This document shows positions 14,734 to 23,707 of a stretch of 27,663 bases of DNA, piece by piece. The stretch is from JAQIBY01 sp051747965 (GTDB taxonomy: Bacteria > Bacteroidota > Bacteroidia > Bacteroidales > ML635J-15): positions 1 to 27,663 of the forward strand of contig JBNJGS010000033.1 in the NCBI GenBank assembly GCA_051747965.1. Reading direction: 5' to 3'. The translations under genes and the position numbers were made by a program. The notes under the pieces are model-generated. The model was not told where the DNA came from. It made no database searches and was given only the letters and a program-made list of their open reading frames with translations. Positions within the stretch are counted from its first letter, which is position 1; each line of letters starts with the position of its first letter.

Positions 14734-15525
14734 ATGGAAGACCTCCGAAAAAAACTGTACCGCATCATTTTTTTGACCGATACCATGGCAGGAAAAATTT
14801 TCGATGTGGTGTTGCTGGTTATTATTCTGGCCAATGTGCTTGCCGTCATGCTTGAAAGCGTGGCCGAAATTGCTGATAAATACGGACAAACACTGATAAT
14901 CTTTGAATACATTGTTACCGGATTGTTTACCATTGAATATGTACTGAGGATTCTCAGCAGCAGGAAAACACAAAAATATGTCTTTAGCTTTTATGGTATT
15001 GTCGATTTTCTTGCCATTCTGCCAACCTTTCTGGGCTTAATATTTACCGGAACGCACAGCCTTGCAATTATTCGTTCACTCAGATTGCTGCGCTTGTTCA
15101 GAGTGTTCAAACTGACCCGCTACATGAGTCATGGCAACATCATTTTGAAAGCTTTGCGTGATTCCTGGGCAAAAGTTTCGGTTTTTCTTTTTGGCGTGAT
15201 TATGGTGATTCTCGTTGTCGGCACTGTCATGTACCTGATTGAAGGACCTGAACATGGCTTTGACAGCATCCCCAGGGGAATTTACTGGACTATCGTAACC
15301 GTAACCACCGTGGGGTTCGGGGATATCACACCCCAAACTACGCTGGGGCAGTTCATCGCAAGTTTTACCATGATTCTGGGGTACTCCATCATTGCGGTTC
15401 CCACCGGAATTGTTACAGTGGAAATGGCAAGAAAGAAACAAAAGGGGAAAACCTGCCCGCATTGCGACAAAGAAGGACATGACAAGGATGCAGAATTCTG
15501 TAAGTACTGTGGAAAAGAACTCTAA
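14734..15525 (+). CDS. Voltage-gated potassium channel with C-terminal zinc ribbon
   Basis: A 263-residue six-helix channel subunit, expected to form tetramers in the inner membrane. S1 lies at about 22-40 and S2 at 53-73. S4 (about 110-130) carries R114, R117, R120, R123 and K126 at every third position, the voltage-sensor pattern. S5 is about 148-168, then the pore helix, and the selectivity filter is T191-TVGFGD-197. S6 ends near 231. After S6 comes a short basic linker and a zinc ribbon of four cysteines, C241-x2-C244 and C256-x2-C259, in place of the RCK or cyclic-nucleotide domain seen in many bacterial channels. The ribbon is cytoplasmic and might bind a metal or sense redox state (inference). 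It is divergent from gmhA with 61 bases between the starts. Confidence 0.9.
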   Translation: MEDLRKKLYRIIFLTDTMAGKIFDVVLLVIILANVLAVMLESVAEIADKYGQTLIIFEYIVTGLFTIEYVLRILSSRKTQKYVFSFYGIVDFLAILPTFLGLIFTGTHSLAIIRSLRLLRLFRVFKLTRYMSHGNIILKALRDSWAKVSVFLFGVIMVILVVGTVMYLIEGPEHGFDSIPRGIYWTIVTVTTVGFGDITPQTTLGQFIASFTMILGYSIIAVPTGIVTVEMARKKQKGKTCPHCDKEGHDKDAEFCKYCGKEL

Positions 15526-15603
15526 TTGCGATGAAAACGACATTATATGAATGCTTAGAATTCAATTAACAAATTATTAAGTGGTAATAAACAATGCTTT
15601 CAT

Positions 15604-15611
15604 TACTTTTG
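15604..15611 (+). promoter_or_regulatory. -7 promoter element of the M16 protease gene
   Basis: TACTTTTG is a perfect match to TAnnTTTG, 33 bases before the ATG at 15644. The -33 position (around 15581) has only GTGG, so the upstream box is poor. Confidence 0.5.
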
Positions 15612-15643
15612 TAAGTAAGAATAATTTTAAAACTTCTGATATT

Positions 15644-18451
15644 ATGAAAAAACTAATCCTGGGGTTGCTTGCTGTACTGTTTGTATATGGTGTGTCAGCA
15701 CAATATAATCCCACCGATGAAATTCCGTTTACCGATGATGTAACATACGGCAAACTGGACAATGGATTGACCTATTACATCAAATCCAATCCCAAACCTG
15801 AAAACAGGGCTGAATTAACCCTGGTTGTCAATGCCGGATCTGTTCTTGAAACAGATGAACAGCAGGGGCTTGCTCATTTTACAGAGCACATGGCCTTTAA
15901 CGGAACCAAAAATTTCCCCAAACATGAACTGATAGATTATCTTGAATCTACAGGGATGGAATTTGGTGCAGATGTCAATGCATATACATCATTTGATGAA
16001 ACAGTATATGGTATTACCATTCCAATGGACGGTGCGGAAATGCTTGATCAGGGACTGCTCGTGCTTCATGATTGGGCAAATTATGTGACAATGGAAGGAG
16101 AGGAAATAGACAAAGAGCGTGGTGTTATCCACGAAGAATGGCGCATGGGTCAGGGAGCAATGGACAGAATGTCACGTGAATACCTCCCCAAAATCTTCTA
16201 TAATTCAAGATATGCAGATCGTCTCCCTATCGGCACAATGGATGTTGTTGACAATTGTGAGCACGAAACACTGCGCAATTTTTACGATACATGGTATCGT
16301 CCCGATCTTCAGTCTCTGGTAATTGTCGGTGATTTTGATGAGGCTGAAATGGAAGCCAAAGTCAAAGAAATGTTCAGCGATATCCCGGCAAAAGAAAATC
16401 CCAAAGAAAGGAAACAATACGATATTCCCAATCACGACGAAACTCTGGTTACCGTTGCTTCAGATCCGGAGGCTCCAATGGCTATGGTGCAGATGTACAC
16501 AAAACACCCCATCATCAATCTGGAAACTGTTTCTGATTATAAAGATCAGATGGTATCCGGACTTATCAGTACCATGCTTAGCAATAGATTGAAGGAACTT
16601 ACCCTGCTGGAAGATGCCCCCTTTGCTCAGGCTTATGCAGGTCACAGTAACTTCATTGGTACCAAATCTGTTTTTATGGGAATGGGTATCGCCAGAAACA
16701 ATGATGTCATGACTGCCCTGGAAGCACTTGTTAAAGAAAACCAACGGGCAAAGGAACACGGATTTACCGAAACTGAGCTGGAACGCGCCAAGTCATCCAT
16801 GCTGAAACGAATGGAAAAAGCGTATAATGAACGTGATAAAAGAAAATCGTCAGCCTTTGTTGAAGAATATAAGCGTCACTATCTTTTCCCCCACGATCCG
16901 GTTCCCGGAATAGAATATGAATACGAACTCTATCAGAAATATATTCCTGAAATTTCCCTGCAGGAAGTAAACAAAAAAACTGATGAACTGGTAATTAGCG
17001 AAAATACTGTTATTGTAGCTTTGATGCCTGAAAAAGAAGGTGTTGATATTCCCTCAAAGGATGAGGTGCTTGCCAAATACGTAGCAGCCTCTGCACAGAA
17101 AACCGAGCCTTATGTGGACAATGTCTCCGATGAACCATTGCTCGCTGATTTGCCCGAACCGGGAGAAATTGTGAAAGAAAAGAACAACAAAAAGCTGGAT
17201 TATACTACCCTTGAATTTGACAATGGTGTTCGTGTGGTAATCAAACACACAGATTTTAAATCTGATGAGATACTTTTCAAAGCCGAGAGTAAAGGCGGAA
17301 CTTCCATCTATCCTCTTGATGATTACGTCTCTGCAAGCATAGCTGCTAATGTATCTGATGAGAGCGGTCTGGGCAATTACGGACGCACCGCTTTGGATAA
17401 ATACCTGGCCGATAAAGATGTCAGCCTTAGTCCTTATATTGGTGAAACAACAGAAGGCCTTAATGGTAAGAGTAATAAAAGTGACCTGGAAGAGATGCTG
17501 AAAATGATTCATCTGACTTTCACCAATCCCAGGACAACTGAAAATGCATACAATTCTTACCTGAACAAAAGAAAAGCCAGCCTGGAAAACAAAAGCCTGG
17601 ATCCACAGTCAGTATGGCAGGACAGTGTGAAAGTAATCATGTCGGATTATCATCCAAGAAAAAGACCCATGACTGCTGAATTGCTGGATGAATCAAGCTT
17701 TAGTAAAGTCAGGTATATCATGAACTCCAGATTTGGTGATCCGGGAAATTTCACATTCTATTTTGTTGGTAACATCAAGCCGGAAGAAGTGAAAGATATG
17801 TTTGAAAAATACCTTGGCAGTCTGCCCAAAGTTGGACGCGAGGAAACCTATGAAAACCATGAGATTGATCCGCCTTCAGGAATCGTTGACAAAACGGTTT
17901 ATAAAGGACAGGATGAAAAAACAATGGTGATGATCAATTTTCACGGTGACATGGAATACACAGTTGATAACCGCCTTGAGCTGAATTCAATCGGAAAGGT
18001 ACTCTCAACAAAACTGCTGGAGGAAATCCGTGAAGAAAAATCCGGTGTTTACACCATCGGAGCCTATCCAAGTGCCAGCAAAACACCTGAAGAAGAATAT
18101 AGAATTACTGTTTTCTTCTCCTGTGATCCTGATCGTGTTGAGGAACTTACTGACGGTGTTTTTGAGGAAATTAAAAAACTTCAGGAAAACGGCCCGACAG
18201 AGGTTGATCTCAACAAAGTGATTGAAAAACAGAAAAGAGCCTGGGAAGACAACCTGCAGGAAAATCGTTTCTGGTTGAATAAACTTCAGGAAGTTGAAGA
18301 AGGAAGCATGAAAGCTAAGGATATGGACAAGTATCCAAAATACATTGAGAAACTTGACAACAAAACCCTGAAGGCTGCAGCCAATACCTACCTCAATACT
18401 GACCAGTATATCCGGGTGGTATTGAAACCCGAATCTGATAAAAGTGAATAA
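15644..18451 (+). CDS. Exported M16-family zinc metalloprotease
   Basis: A 935-residue protease of the pitrilysin/insulinase family (M16), with a signal peptide (MKKLILGLLAVLFVYGVSA, mature part from about QYNP) and thus periplasmic or envelope-bound. The inverted zinc motif H78-FTEH-82 is intact: H78 and H82 are ligands and E81 the catalytic base. The third ligand is most likely E165 in ERGVIHEE, by alignment with ERNAVNAE of pitrilysin. Two M16 halves follow each other (about 30-490 and 520-930), the second without a zinc motif, forming the usual clam-shell that degrades peptides. Length fits the Bacteroidota 'insulinase family' proteins. The ATG at 15644 is chosen because it begins the signal peptide; the frame runs open from 15581. 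A strong bidirectional terminator follows. Substrates are probably unfolded or signal-derived peptides (inference). Confidence 0.94.
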   Translation: MKKLILGLLAVLFVYGVSAQYNPTDEIPFTDDVTYGKLDNGLTYYIKSNPKPENRAELTLVVNAGSVLETDEQQGLAHFTEHMAFNGTKNFPKHELIDYLESTGMEFGADVNAYTSFDETVYGITIPMDGAEMLDQGLLVLHDWANYVTMEGEEIDKERGVIHEEWRMGQGAMDRMSREYLPKIFYNSRYADRLPIGTMDVVDNCEHETLRNFYDTWYRPDLQSLVIVGDFDEAEMEAKVKEMFSDIPAKENPKERKQYDIPNHDETLVTVASDPEAPMAMVQMYTKHPIINLETVSDYKDQMVSGLISTMLSNRLKELTLLEDAPFAQAYAGHSNFIGTKSVFMGMGIARNNDVMTALEALVKENQRAKEHGFTETELERAKSSMLKRMEKAYNERDKRKSSAFVEEYKRHYLFPHDPVPGIEYEYELYQKYIPEISLQEVNKKTDELVISENTVIVALMPEKEGVDIPSKDEVLAKYVAASAQKTEPYVDNVSDEPLLADLPEPGEIVKEKNNKKLDYTTLEFDNGVRVVIKHTDFKSDEILFKAESKGGTSIYPLDDYVSASIAANVSDESGLGNYGRTALDKYLADKDVSLSPYIGETTEGLNGKSNKSDLEEMLKMIHLTFTNPRTTENAYNSYLNKRKASLENKSLDPQSVWQDSVKVIMSDYHPRKRPMTAELLDESSFSKVRYIMNSRFGDPGNFTFYFVGNIKPEEVKDMFEKYLGSLPKVGREETYENHEIDPPSGIVDKTVYKGQDEKTMVMINFHGDMEYTVDNRLELNSIGKVLSTKLLEEIREEKSGVYTIGAYPSASKTPEEEYRITVFFSCDPDRVEELTDGVFEEIKKLQENGPTEVDLNKVIEKQKRAWEDNLQENRFWLNKLQEVEEGSMKAKDMDKYPKYIEKLDNKTLKAAANTYLNTDQYIRVVLKPESDKSE

Positions 18452-18464
18452 TCATTCACAGCAT

Positions 18465-18503
18465 AAAAAAAAGCGTCTTCAGCTCTGAAGACGCTTTTTT
18501 TTT
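18465..18503. terminator. Bidirectional terminator between the M16 protease and the secreted protein
   Basis: A8-GCGTCTTCAG (18465-18482) is followed by the spacer CT and CTGAAGACGC-T9 (18485-18503). The 10-bp GC-rich stem is flanked by A on one side and T on the other, so it works for both convergent genes (ends at 18451 and 18519). Confidence 0.95.
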
Positions 18504-18518
18504 ACGCAGCGGAGGATA

Positions 18519-19265
18519 TTACCTTGACTTCATCAGGCGTGAAGTTTCTTTTTGTCCATTGATTTCTACAGTGTAGATATATGTTCCGGCAGTAAGATTT
18601 GTTCCGGAAAAAAGAAAAGAATTTTTTCCGCTTGTAGCCTCCATATTTTCCTGGTACAACAGTTTGCCAAGCAAATTGTATACACTTAAGCTGGCCTTGC
18701 CTGCCTTATTACTTTCAAAGGAAATGCGTGTGCCTTGTGTATAAGGGTTGGGATAAGCCGAAACTTCCTTCATTCTTTCACCAAAAGCATCAGTGCTTAC
18801 CGGGGCGTTGACAAGAATATTGATTGATGTGTCATCGGTAACCTGGGTGCCGATTTGAAACATCGCATCCACTGCTGTGATATAAAGTGTAAGCTGAAAA
18901 TCTCCCTGTTCTTCAGGTTCTCCGTATAGATTGACACAGTAATGACTCTCGGGGTCTGTTACTACAAACTCATCTTCGTTTTTGAACCATTCCACCCCGG
19001 GTGGCAGGTTCCCAATGCTGTCTATGATAATGGAGTGCAGTTCGATTTGAGATCCGGCAACTTCCGCAGAGGCAGGAGGAATAACGGTTACCATTGCATC
19101 ATAATACTCAAATTGAAAGGCAGGTGGTAAGGAATCCGGTTCAATTTGTCCCGGATTGGCAGTATCAACTACTGTAAAGTCAGGTGTGCATTCCTGGGCA
19201 GTGATTTGGATGGCAAACAGGCTTGTAATTCCGGCCAGTACCAGTAAAAGTGTGATTTTTTTCAT
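18519..19265 (-). CDS. Secreted protein with type IX secretion sorting domain
   Basis: A 248-residue secreted protein of unknown function. It has a signal peptide (MKKITLLLVLAGITSLFAIQITA, cut before QECTPD) for the first step, and a C-terminal type A sorting domain of about 80 residues (from SAYPNPYTQGTRISF through LSVYNLLGKLLYQ and AGTYIYTVEINGQKE, ending RLMKSR). That domain sends the protein through the type IX (Por) system and usually leads to cell-surface attachment or release. The middle (about 25-165) is a single beta-rich domain with a pair of cysteines (C27 and one in HYCVNLYG), without a recognised enzyme motif. It therefore implies that the host has a full type IX system, although none of its parts lies in this window. 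It shares a bidirectional terminator with the M16 gene. Confidence 0.85.
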   Translation of the reverse strand: MKKITLLLVLAGITSLFAIQITAQECTPDFTVVDTANPGQIEPDSLPPAFQFEYYDAMVTVIPPASAEVAGSQIELHSIIIDSIGNLPPGVEWFKNEDEFVVTDPESHYCVNLYGEPEEQGDFQLTLYITAVDAMFQIGTQVTDDTSINILVNAPVSTDAFGERMKEVSAYPNPYTQGTRISFESNKAGKASLSVYNLLGKLLYQENMEATSGKNSFLFSGTNLTAGTYIYTVEINGQKETSRLMKSR

Positions 19266-19374
19266 AATGATGTAAGTTGGTTTGATGAGTAAACATACAA
19301 AAAATAATTCTTATAAACACAAAATCAGGCATGTAATTAAATCCGGGCGTAGGATGCACGAGATACAAAGGCCG

Positions 19375-20328
19375 TTAAAAATCTGAAAAATCAAAGGTTG
19401 ATAAGTCCAGATTCCCTCCTGAAATAATCAGTCCGGTCTGCTTGTTCCTGAAAATATCCATATGACTCAAAACCACAGCAAGAGGTACCGCTCCACTGGG
19501 TTCAACAACAATTTTCAGACGTTCGTATATGAGTTTCATGGCCCGGATGATGTTTTCCTCCGGACAGGTAAGGATATCATTGACATGTTCGGAGATTATC
19601 CGGAAGGTGCGTTGGCTGAGTGATGTGAGCAGGCCATCTGCAAGAGTATCCGGATTGACAGAGGGTATCAGCCTTCCTGAGTGAAATGAGCGTTGAGCAT
19701 CATCTGCATTGACAGGTTCTGCACCCAGGATTTTTATTTCCGGCTGTAAATGTTTTGCTGTGATTGATGTTCCACTCATCAAGCCACCGCCTCCTACCGG
19801 CGCCATGATAATATCAAGACCGGGATGTCCGGTGAGTAATTCCAGGGCTGCGGTTCCCTGTCCGGCAATTACCTTTGGATTGTCATATGGATGGATGAAG
19901 ACGGCTCCGGTTTTTTTCTGTACTTCGGCAAGTCGTTCTTCCCTGGCCTCAAGCGTTGGCTTGCAAAAAAATATTTCAGCTCCATAAGCTCTCACGGCAT
20001 TGACTTTTATTTTTGGGGCTGTCTCAGGCATGACAATATAGGCTTTTGCCCCGGCTTCAAGTGCAGCCAAGCTCAGTGCCTGTGCATGGTTTCCCGATGA
20101 ATGGGTGCAAACACCCTTGCTGAGCTCTTCCCGGCTCAACTGAGAAACTGCATTGGTGGCACCCCGGAATTTAAAGGCACCGGCTTTCTGAAAATTCTCA
20201 CACTTAAAAAACAAACGGCTTCCGGTAATGTCATTGATGCCTGAAGAGCTTAAGACCGGTGTTTCATGGGCTTTGCCGGCAATGTTTGCCCGGGCGGCCA
20301 ATATGTCGTTATAGTCAGGAATTATCAT
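19375..20328 (-). CDS. PLP-dependent threonine/serine dehydratase (or serine racemase-like)
   Basis: A 317-residue fold-type II PLP enzyme. The cofactor lysine is K53 in AGAFKFRGA; S77-SGNHAQ is the substrate-carboxylate loop, G179-GGGL the phosphate-binding glycine loop, and a late SGGN motif contacts the PLP ring. It lacks the C-terminal ACT-like regulatory domain of biosynthetic IlvA, so it resembles catabolic threonine dehydratase or the serine racemase/hydroxyaspartate ammonia-lyase group; sequence alone does not choose among these. The ATG at 20328 is preferred because homology begins just after it; the frame open to 20391 overlaps yraN. It lies 4 bases downstream of yraN and is probably co-transcribed with it from the promoter at 20729-20759. 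Confidence 0.9.
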   Translation of the reverse strand: MIIPDYNDILAARANIAGKAHETPVLSSSGINDITGSRLFFKCENFQKAGAFKFRGATNAVSQLSREELSKGVCTHSSGNHAQALSLAALEAGAKAYIVMPETAPKIKVNAVRAYGAEIFFCKPTLEAREERLAEVQKKTGAVFIHPYDNPKVIAGQGTAALELLTGHPGLDIIMAPVGGGGLMSGTSITAKHLQPEIKILGAEPVNADDAQRSFHSGRLIPSVNPDTLADGLLTSLSQRTFRIISEHVNDILTCPEENIIRAMKLIYERLKIVVEPSGAVPLAVVLSHMDIFRNKQTGLIISGGNLDLSTFDFSDF

Positions 20329-20332
20329 GGGT

Positions 20333-20695
20333 TTATAATTGTGGCAGAATGGCCGATTCGTAGTGGGTGAGGGTAGGAGCGCCCTTTTCATCCAGCAATA
20401 CCGTAATCACATCAAATCTGGCTTCCTCTTCCTTGTTTTTTTGTTCGATATAGGCATTGGCTGCCTTGATTAAAAAATTCTTCTTTTTGTTTGTTATTGC
20501 TTTGGTGGGATTCTCAAGGCACGTATCCTGCCTGGCTTTTACCTCTACAAAAACAAGCAAGCCTGCATGTTCACAAATAATGTCCAGCTCCTTTTTGCCA
20601 AAGTACCAGTTTCTTTCAATTATGTTGTAATCCATAGAAACCAAATAATCGGCAGCCATTTGTTCGCCCATTTCACCAAATTCCCTCGAAGTCAT
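20333..20695 (-). CDS. yraN: YraN family protein (UPF0102, endonuclease-like fold)
   Basis: A 120-residue protein of the UPF0102/YraN family, small cytoplasmic proteins with a restriction-endonuclease-like fold. The catalytic-type residues are present: E15 region (FGEMGEQMAADYL), K35-ELDIIC, and F49-VEVKAR, where Asp, Glu and Lys match the PD-(D/E)xK pattern. The usual 'GEID' is replaced by 'KELD'. The cellular role is not established; a link to DNA uptake or recombination has been proposed only from the fold. It is the first gene of a pair with the PLP dehydratase and has a good promoter 34 bases upstream of its ATG. Confidence 0.9.
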   Translation of the reverse strand: MTSREFGEMGEQMAADYLVSMDYNIIERNWYFGKKELDIICEHAGLLVFVEVKARQDTCLENPTKAITNKKKNFLIKAANAYIEQKNKEEEARFDVITVLLDEKGAPTLTHYESAILPQL

Positions 20696-20728
20696 AACAT
20701 GTGTTTTTTGTATCTCTTGTTTTCCTTG

Positions 20729-20759
20729 TAAAAGTAATCAAGACATACAAGAACAGCAA
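20729..20759 (-). promoter_or_regulatory. Promoter of the yraN-dehydratase pair
   Basis: On the minus strand TTG (20759-20757), a 20-base spacer and TACTTTTA (20736-20729, 5 of 6 to TAnnTTTG) fit the Bacteroidota pattern. Transcription would start near 20722, about 27 bases before the yraN ATG. Confidence 0.5.
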
Positions 20760-20921
20760 TTTTTATTTGGAAATATTCTGCCACTTAATGACAAATGTTA
20801 AAATTTTGTGAAATATGCAGAATCCGGCTTTTATGAATTAAACCATTGTGTGACGAAGGTGTCTTATTGATGCCGGACTTGATGATAACCGGTTAAAAGT
20901 TTGTTAAATGTATTAAATCCC

Positions 20922-20952
20922 TTTGAAACAAGTGAAAAACTGTAAATATTTG
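20922..20952 (+). promoter_or_regulatory. Promoter candidate of the TonB-receptor-like gene
   Basis: TTTG (20922-20925), a 19-base spacer and AATATTTG (20945-20952, 5 of 6 to TAnnTTTG). The predicted start near 20959 would leave a leader of only about 9 bases before the ATG at 20968. Confidence 0.4.
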
Positions 20953-20967
20953 TATAAAAATGCTGTC

Positions 20968-23466
20968 ATGAGAAAAGTATTGTTGTTGAGCGTGATTTTT
21001 AGTCTGTTTGTTGGTACTGGTGCCTCTGCTCAGGGGCAGGGCAGGAAATCAGGACAGGGCCCGGACGGCCAGCCTAAAGGCGGAGCAATAAAGGTAAAAG
21101 TAATTGATGAATCCACTTCTGCTCCGGTTGAATATGCCAATGTTGTGGCTTTTTCTGCTGAAGATTCCACACTGGTAACCGGCGGGATAACTGATGCTAA
21201 GGGTGTGGCCATGATCAGGCCCATGCCTTTTGGAAAGTATTATGTTGAAATAGACTTTATCGGATATCTTAAACAAACCAAAGAAAATATTGAAATAAGT
21301 AAATCAAAGCGATTTGCAGATCTGGGTACAGTGAAACTACCACAGGCAGCAGAATTGCTGGATGATGTTGAGGTCGCTGCTGACAGAAAGCATGTTGATT
21401 ATAAAATTGACAAAAAGGTGGTAAATGTCAGTCAGGACATCACATCTGCCGGGGGTAATGCCGTCGATGCACTGGAAAATGTTCCTTCCATACAAACAGA
21501 TATAGAAGGGAATGTGCAACTCAGAGGTAGTTCAAGTTTTACTGTCCTGATTGATGGTAAACCCACCCCTCTTGAAGGCAGTGAAGCACTGCAGCAAATA
21601 CCCGCCAGTTCAATTGAAAATATCGAGATCATCACCAACCCTTCTGCCAAATTTGATCCCGATGGAACAGCCGGTATCATAAACATTATCATGAAAGAAG
21701 ATGAAAAGGAAGGGGTCAATGGAAATTTCAACCTGTCTTATGGCTCTTTTAATGCTTTTGACGGTGATTTTTTGGTAAATGCCAGAACGGGTAAATTTAA
21801 CTTTTTTGTCAGCGGAAGTTACAACGAAAGAAAACGCCGCTCAGAATCCGAGTATCTCCGTGCAACATTTGCCGACTCTGTCTTTGTGAATGATGTGGAT
21901 GGGAATAACAAAATGAACCACGGAGGTTACAATGCCCGGGCAGGCATGGATTATTACCTGACCGATAATGATGTCATTACGGTTTCGGGAGAATACGGCC
22001 GCCGGCGTTTTGAGCGTACAGGTGTGTCTGAATATGATCAGTATTATACCAGTGAGACAGAAGTGCCATTTGATGACCCTGAAGCTGAACATGTGTATTA
22101 TATCAACGAAAGCGGATTTGGTGTGCAAAGTGATTATTTGAGCACAGATATCAATTATCAGCATAAATTTAATGATTCCGGACATGACCTGCAGACATAT
22201 CTTTATTACAGCAGTGTGATTTCTGATGAAAGCTCCGGTTTTAACCAGGAATTTACCAATTCTGATTTCCAGACACTGCCCAATCTTGATCCGGTAAAGG
22301 AACGTGCTCTTGAAAATGGCCGGAATAGCCGCATGCGTGCAAAACTGGATTATACCCTGCCATTTTCTGAACATGGAAAGTTTGAAGCAGGATATCAGTT
22401 CAGAAATCGTGTCGGCCTTACAGAATATGAATATCAGATATGGGAGCAAGGTGATTATGCCAATGACAGCTCACAGTTTAATGATATAGACTTTAACAGG
22501 CAGTTGCAGTCCGCATATTCAACCTACACCAACAGACTGGCCAAATTTGATTTCATGCTGGGAGTTCGTGCTGAATATACCGACCGCTTGTTTACCAGTA
22601 ATGTATATGATGAGGAATGGAAGTTCAATAAGCTTGATATTTTCCCCAGTGTGCATGTGTCGAGAAAGATACCCTGGGACGTGCAGTTACAGGCCAGCTA
22701 TACCCGTAGAGTTCGCAGGCCGCGTCCATGGTTTCTCGATCCTTTCAGATCCAAAATGGATGAATACAATTACCGTCAGGGGAATCCCGAACTCAGCCCC
22801 GCTTATATTGACTCCTACGAGCTGAATGCACAAAAGCGCATAGGCAAACATTTCATCGCACTGGAAACATTTTATCGCAAAACACATGAAAAATTTGAAC
22901 GCATCACCAGAACAGACCCGGACAATTCAAATATCCTGATCAGCAGTTTTGAAAATGTTGGCTCCGATGAATCCTACGGTATGGAGCTCATGAGCAACTT
23001 CAATTTCTTTGACTGGTGGAACTTCAATCTCACCGCAGATGTATATCAGTATAGCCTGGATGCTATGGTGGATGATGTCTCGTCTCAAAAAAGCACCATC
23101 ACCTACAGTGGACGTATGAACAATACCTTCAAGATCAAGAAAACAAATACCCGTTTTCAGCTTTTTAGTATGTACAGAAGCCCTTCTGTAACTGCACAGG
23201 GTGAACGGGGTTCGTTTTTCATGGTCAATGCCGCAGTGAAACAAAGTTTTCTTGACAGATCACTCAATGTGACTTTCAGCGTGAATGATGTGCTGGGTAC
23301 CATGGGACATGAAAGAGAAAGCTATACCGATAATTTTTATATGGCATCCAGTTTTGATATGATATCACCACTGTTTAAGATATCTGTTTCCTATATTCTG
23401 AACGATTATGAGCGTCGGAATGATGAACATGAATCCGTAGAGATTGAAAGCGGAGAGGGAATGTAG
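20968..23466 (+). CDS. TonB-receptor-like outer-membrane beta-barrel protein
   Basis: An 832-residue outer-membrane protein. Residues 1-22 are a signal peptide (ending GASAQ). A Gly/Gln-rich linker (23-40) leads to a carboxypeptidase-regulatory-like beta-sandwich (about 36-115, VIDESTSAPVEYANVVAF ... FIGYLKQTKENIEI), then a plug domain (about 125-220, VDALENVPSIQTDIEGNVQLRG ... SSIENIEIITNPSAKFDPDGTAGIINI), and a long barrel to about 810. This is the Bacteroidota barrel family usually annotated 'outer membrane beta-barrel protein', related to TonB-dependent receptors. No SusD-like partner lies next to it, so glycan import is not implied. The C-terminus runs about 20 acidic residues past the last strand instead of ending in an aromatic residue. 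The ATG at 20968 starts the signal peptide; the TTG at 20923 is rejected. Confidence 0.9.
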   Translation: MRKVLLLSVIFSLFVGTGASAQGQGRKSGQGPDGQPKGGAIKVKVIDESTSAPVEYANVVAFSAEDSTLVTGGITDAKGVAMIRPMPFGKYYVEIDFIGYLKQTKENIEISKSKRFADLGTVKLPQAAELLDDVEVAADRKHVDYKIDKKVVNVSQDITSAGGNAVDALENVPSIQTDIEGNVQLRGSSSFTVLIDGKPTPLEGSEALQQIPASSIENIEIITNPSAKFDPDGTAGIINIIMKEDEKEGVNGNFNLSYGSFNAFDGDFLVNARTGKFNFFVSGSYNERKRRSESEYLRATFADSVFVNDVDGNNKMNHGGYNARAGMDYYLTDNDVITVSGEYGRRRFERTGVSEYDQYYTSETEVPFDDPEAEHVYYINESGFGVQSDYLSTDINYQHKFNDSGHDLQTYLYYSSVISDESSGFNQEFTNSDFQTLPNLDPVKERALENGRNSRMRAKLDYTLPFSEHGKFEAGYQFRNRVGLTEYEYQIWEQGDYANDSSQFNDIDFNRQLQSAYSTYTNRLAKFDFMLGVRAEYTDRLFTSNVYDEEWKFNKLDIFPSVHVSRKIPWDVQLQASYTRRVRRPRPWFLDPFRSKMDEYNYRQGNPELSPAYIDSYELNAQKRIGKHFIALETFYRKTHEKFERITRTDPDNSNILISSFENVGSDESYGMELMSNFNFFDWWNFNLTADVYQYSLDAMVDDVSSQKSTITYSGRMNNTFKIKKTNTRFQLFSMYRSPSVTAQGERGSFFMVNAAVKQSFLDRSLNVTFSVNDVLGTMGHERESYTDNFYMASSFDMISPLFKISVSYILNDYERRNDEHESVEIESGEGM

Positions 23467-23707
23467 GCCGTTTGTCCACCTTCCTTCCAGAGCACAAAAT
23501 CATCGACAAATCCCCGTACATCAGATGCTGCGGGGTGCGGGGTTAAAGCTGTGTTAACTTCCCGGATTGGTTTGACATTGTTGTGAACAATTGTGATGTT
23601 TGCTGTAAGCGGAGAAAATCAGATAATTGATTGCAGAAACATGAAACTTGTGGATTTTTCGTAAATTGGTAGCCTTTACGGAGTACCCTCCGGAAAAGTT
23701 GAAAGCT

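Noticed and set aside
19266..19374. Possible promoter TTTG-N22-TATGTTTA before the type IX-secreted protein
   Set aside because: The spacer is longer than the usual 19-21 bases and the -7 box is only 5 of 6, in a very AT-rich stretch.
20329..20391. N-terminal extension of the PLP dehydratase to 20391
   Set aside because: The added 21 residues overlap yraN and have no family similarity; the ATG at 20328 gives the expected N-terminus.
23500..23545. CCCCG ... CGGGG hairpin after the TonB-receptor-like gene
   Set aside because: A short stem with a large internal loop and no following T-run; not enough to call a terminator.
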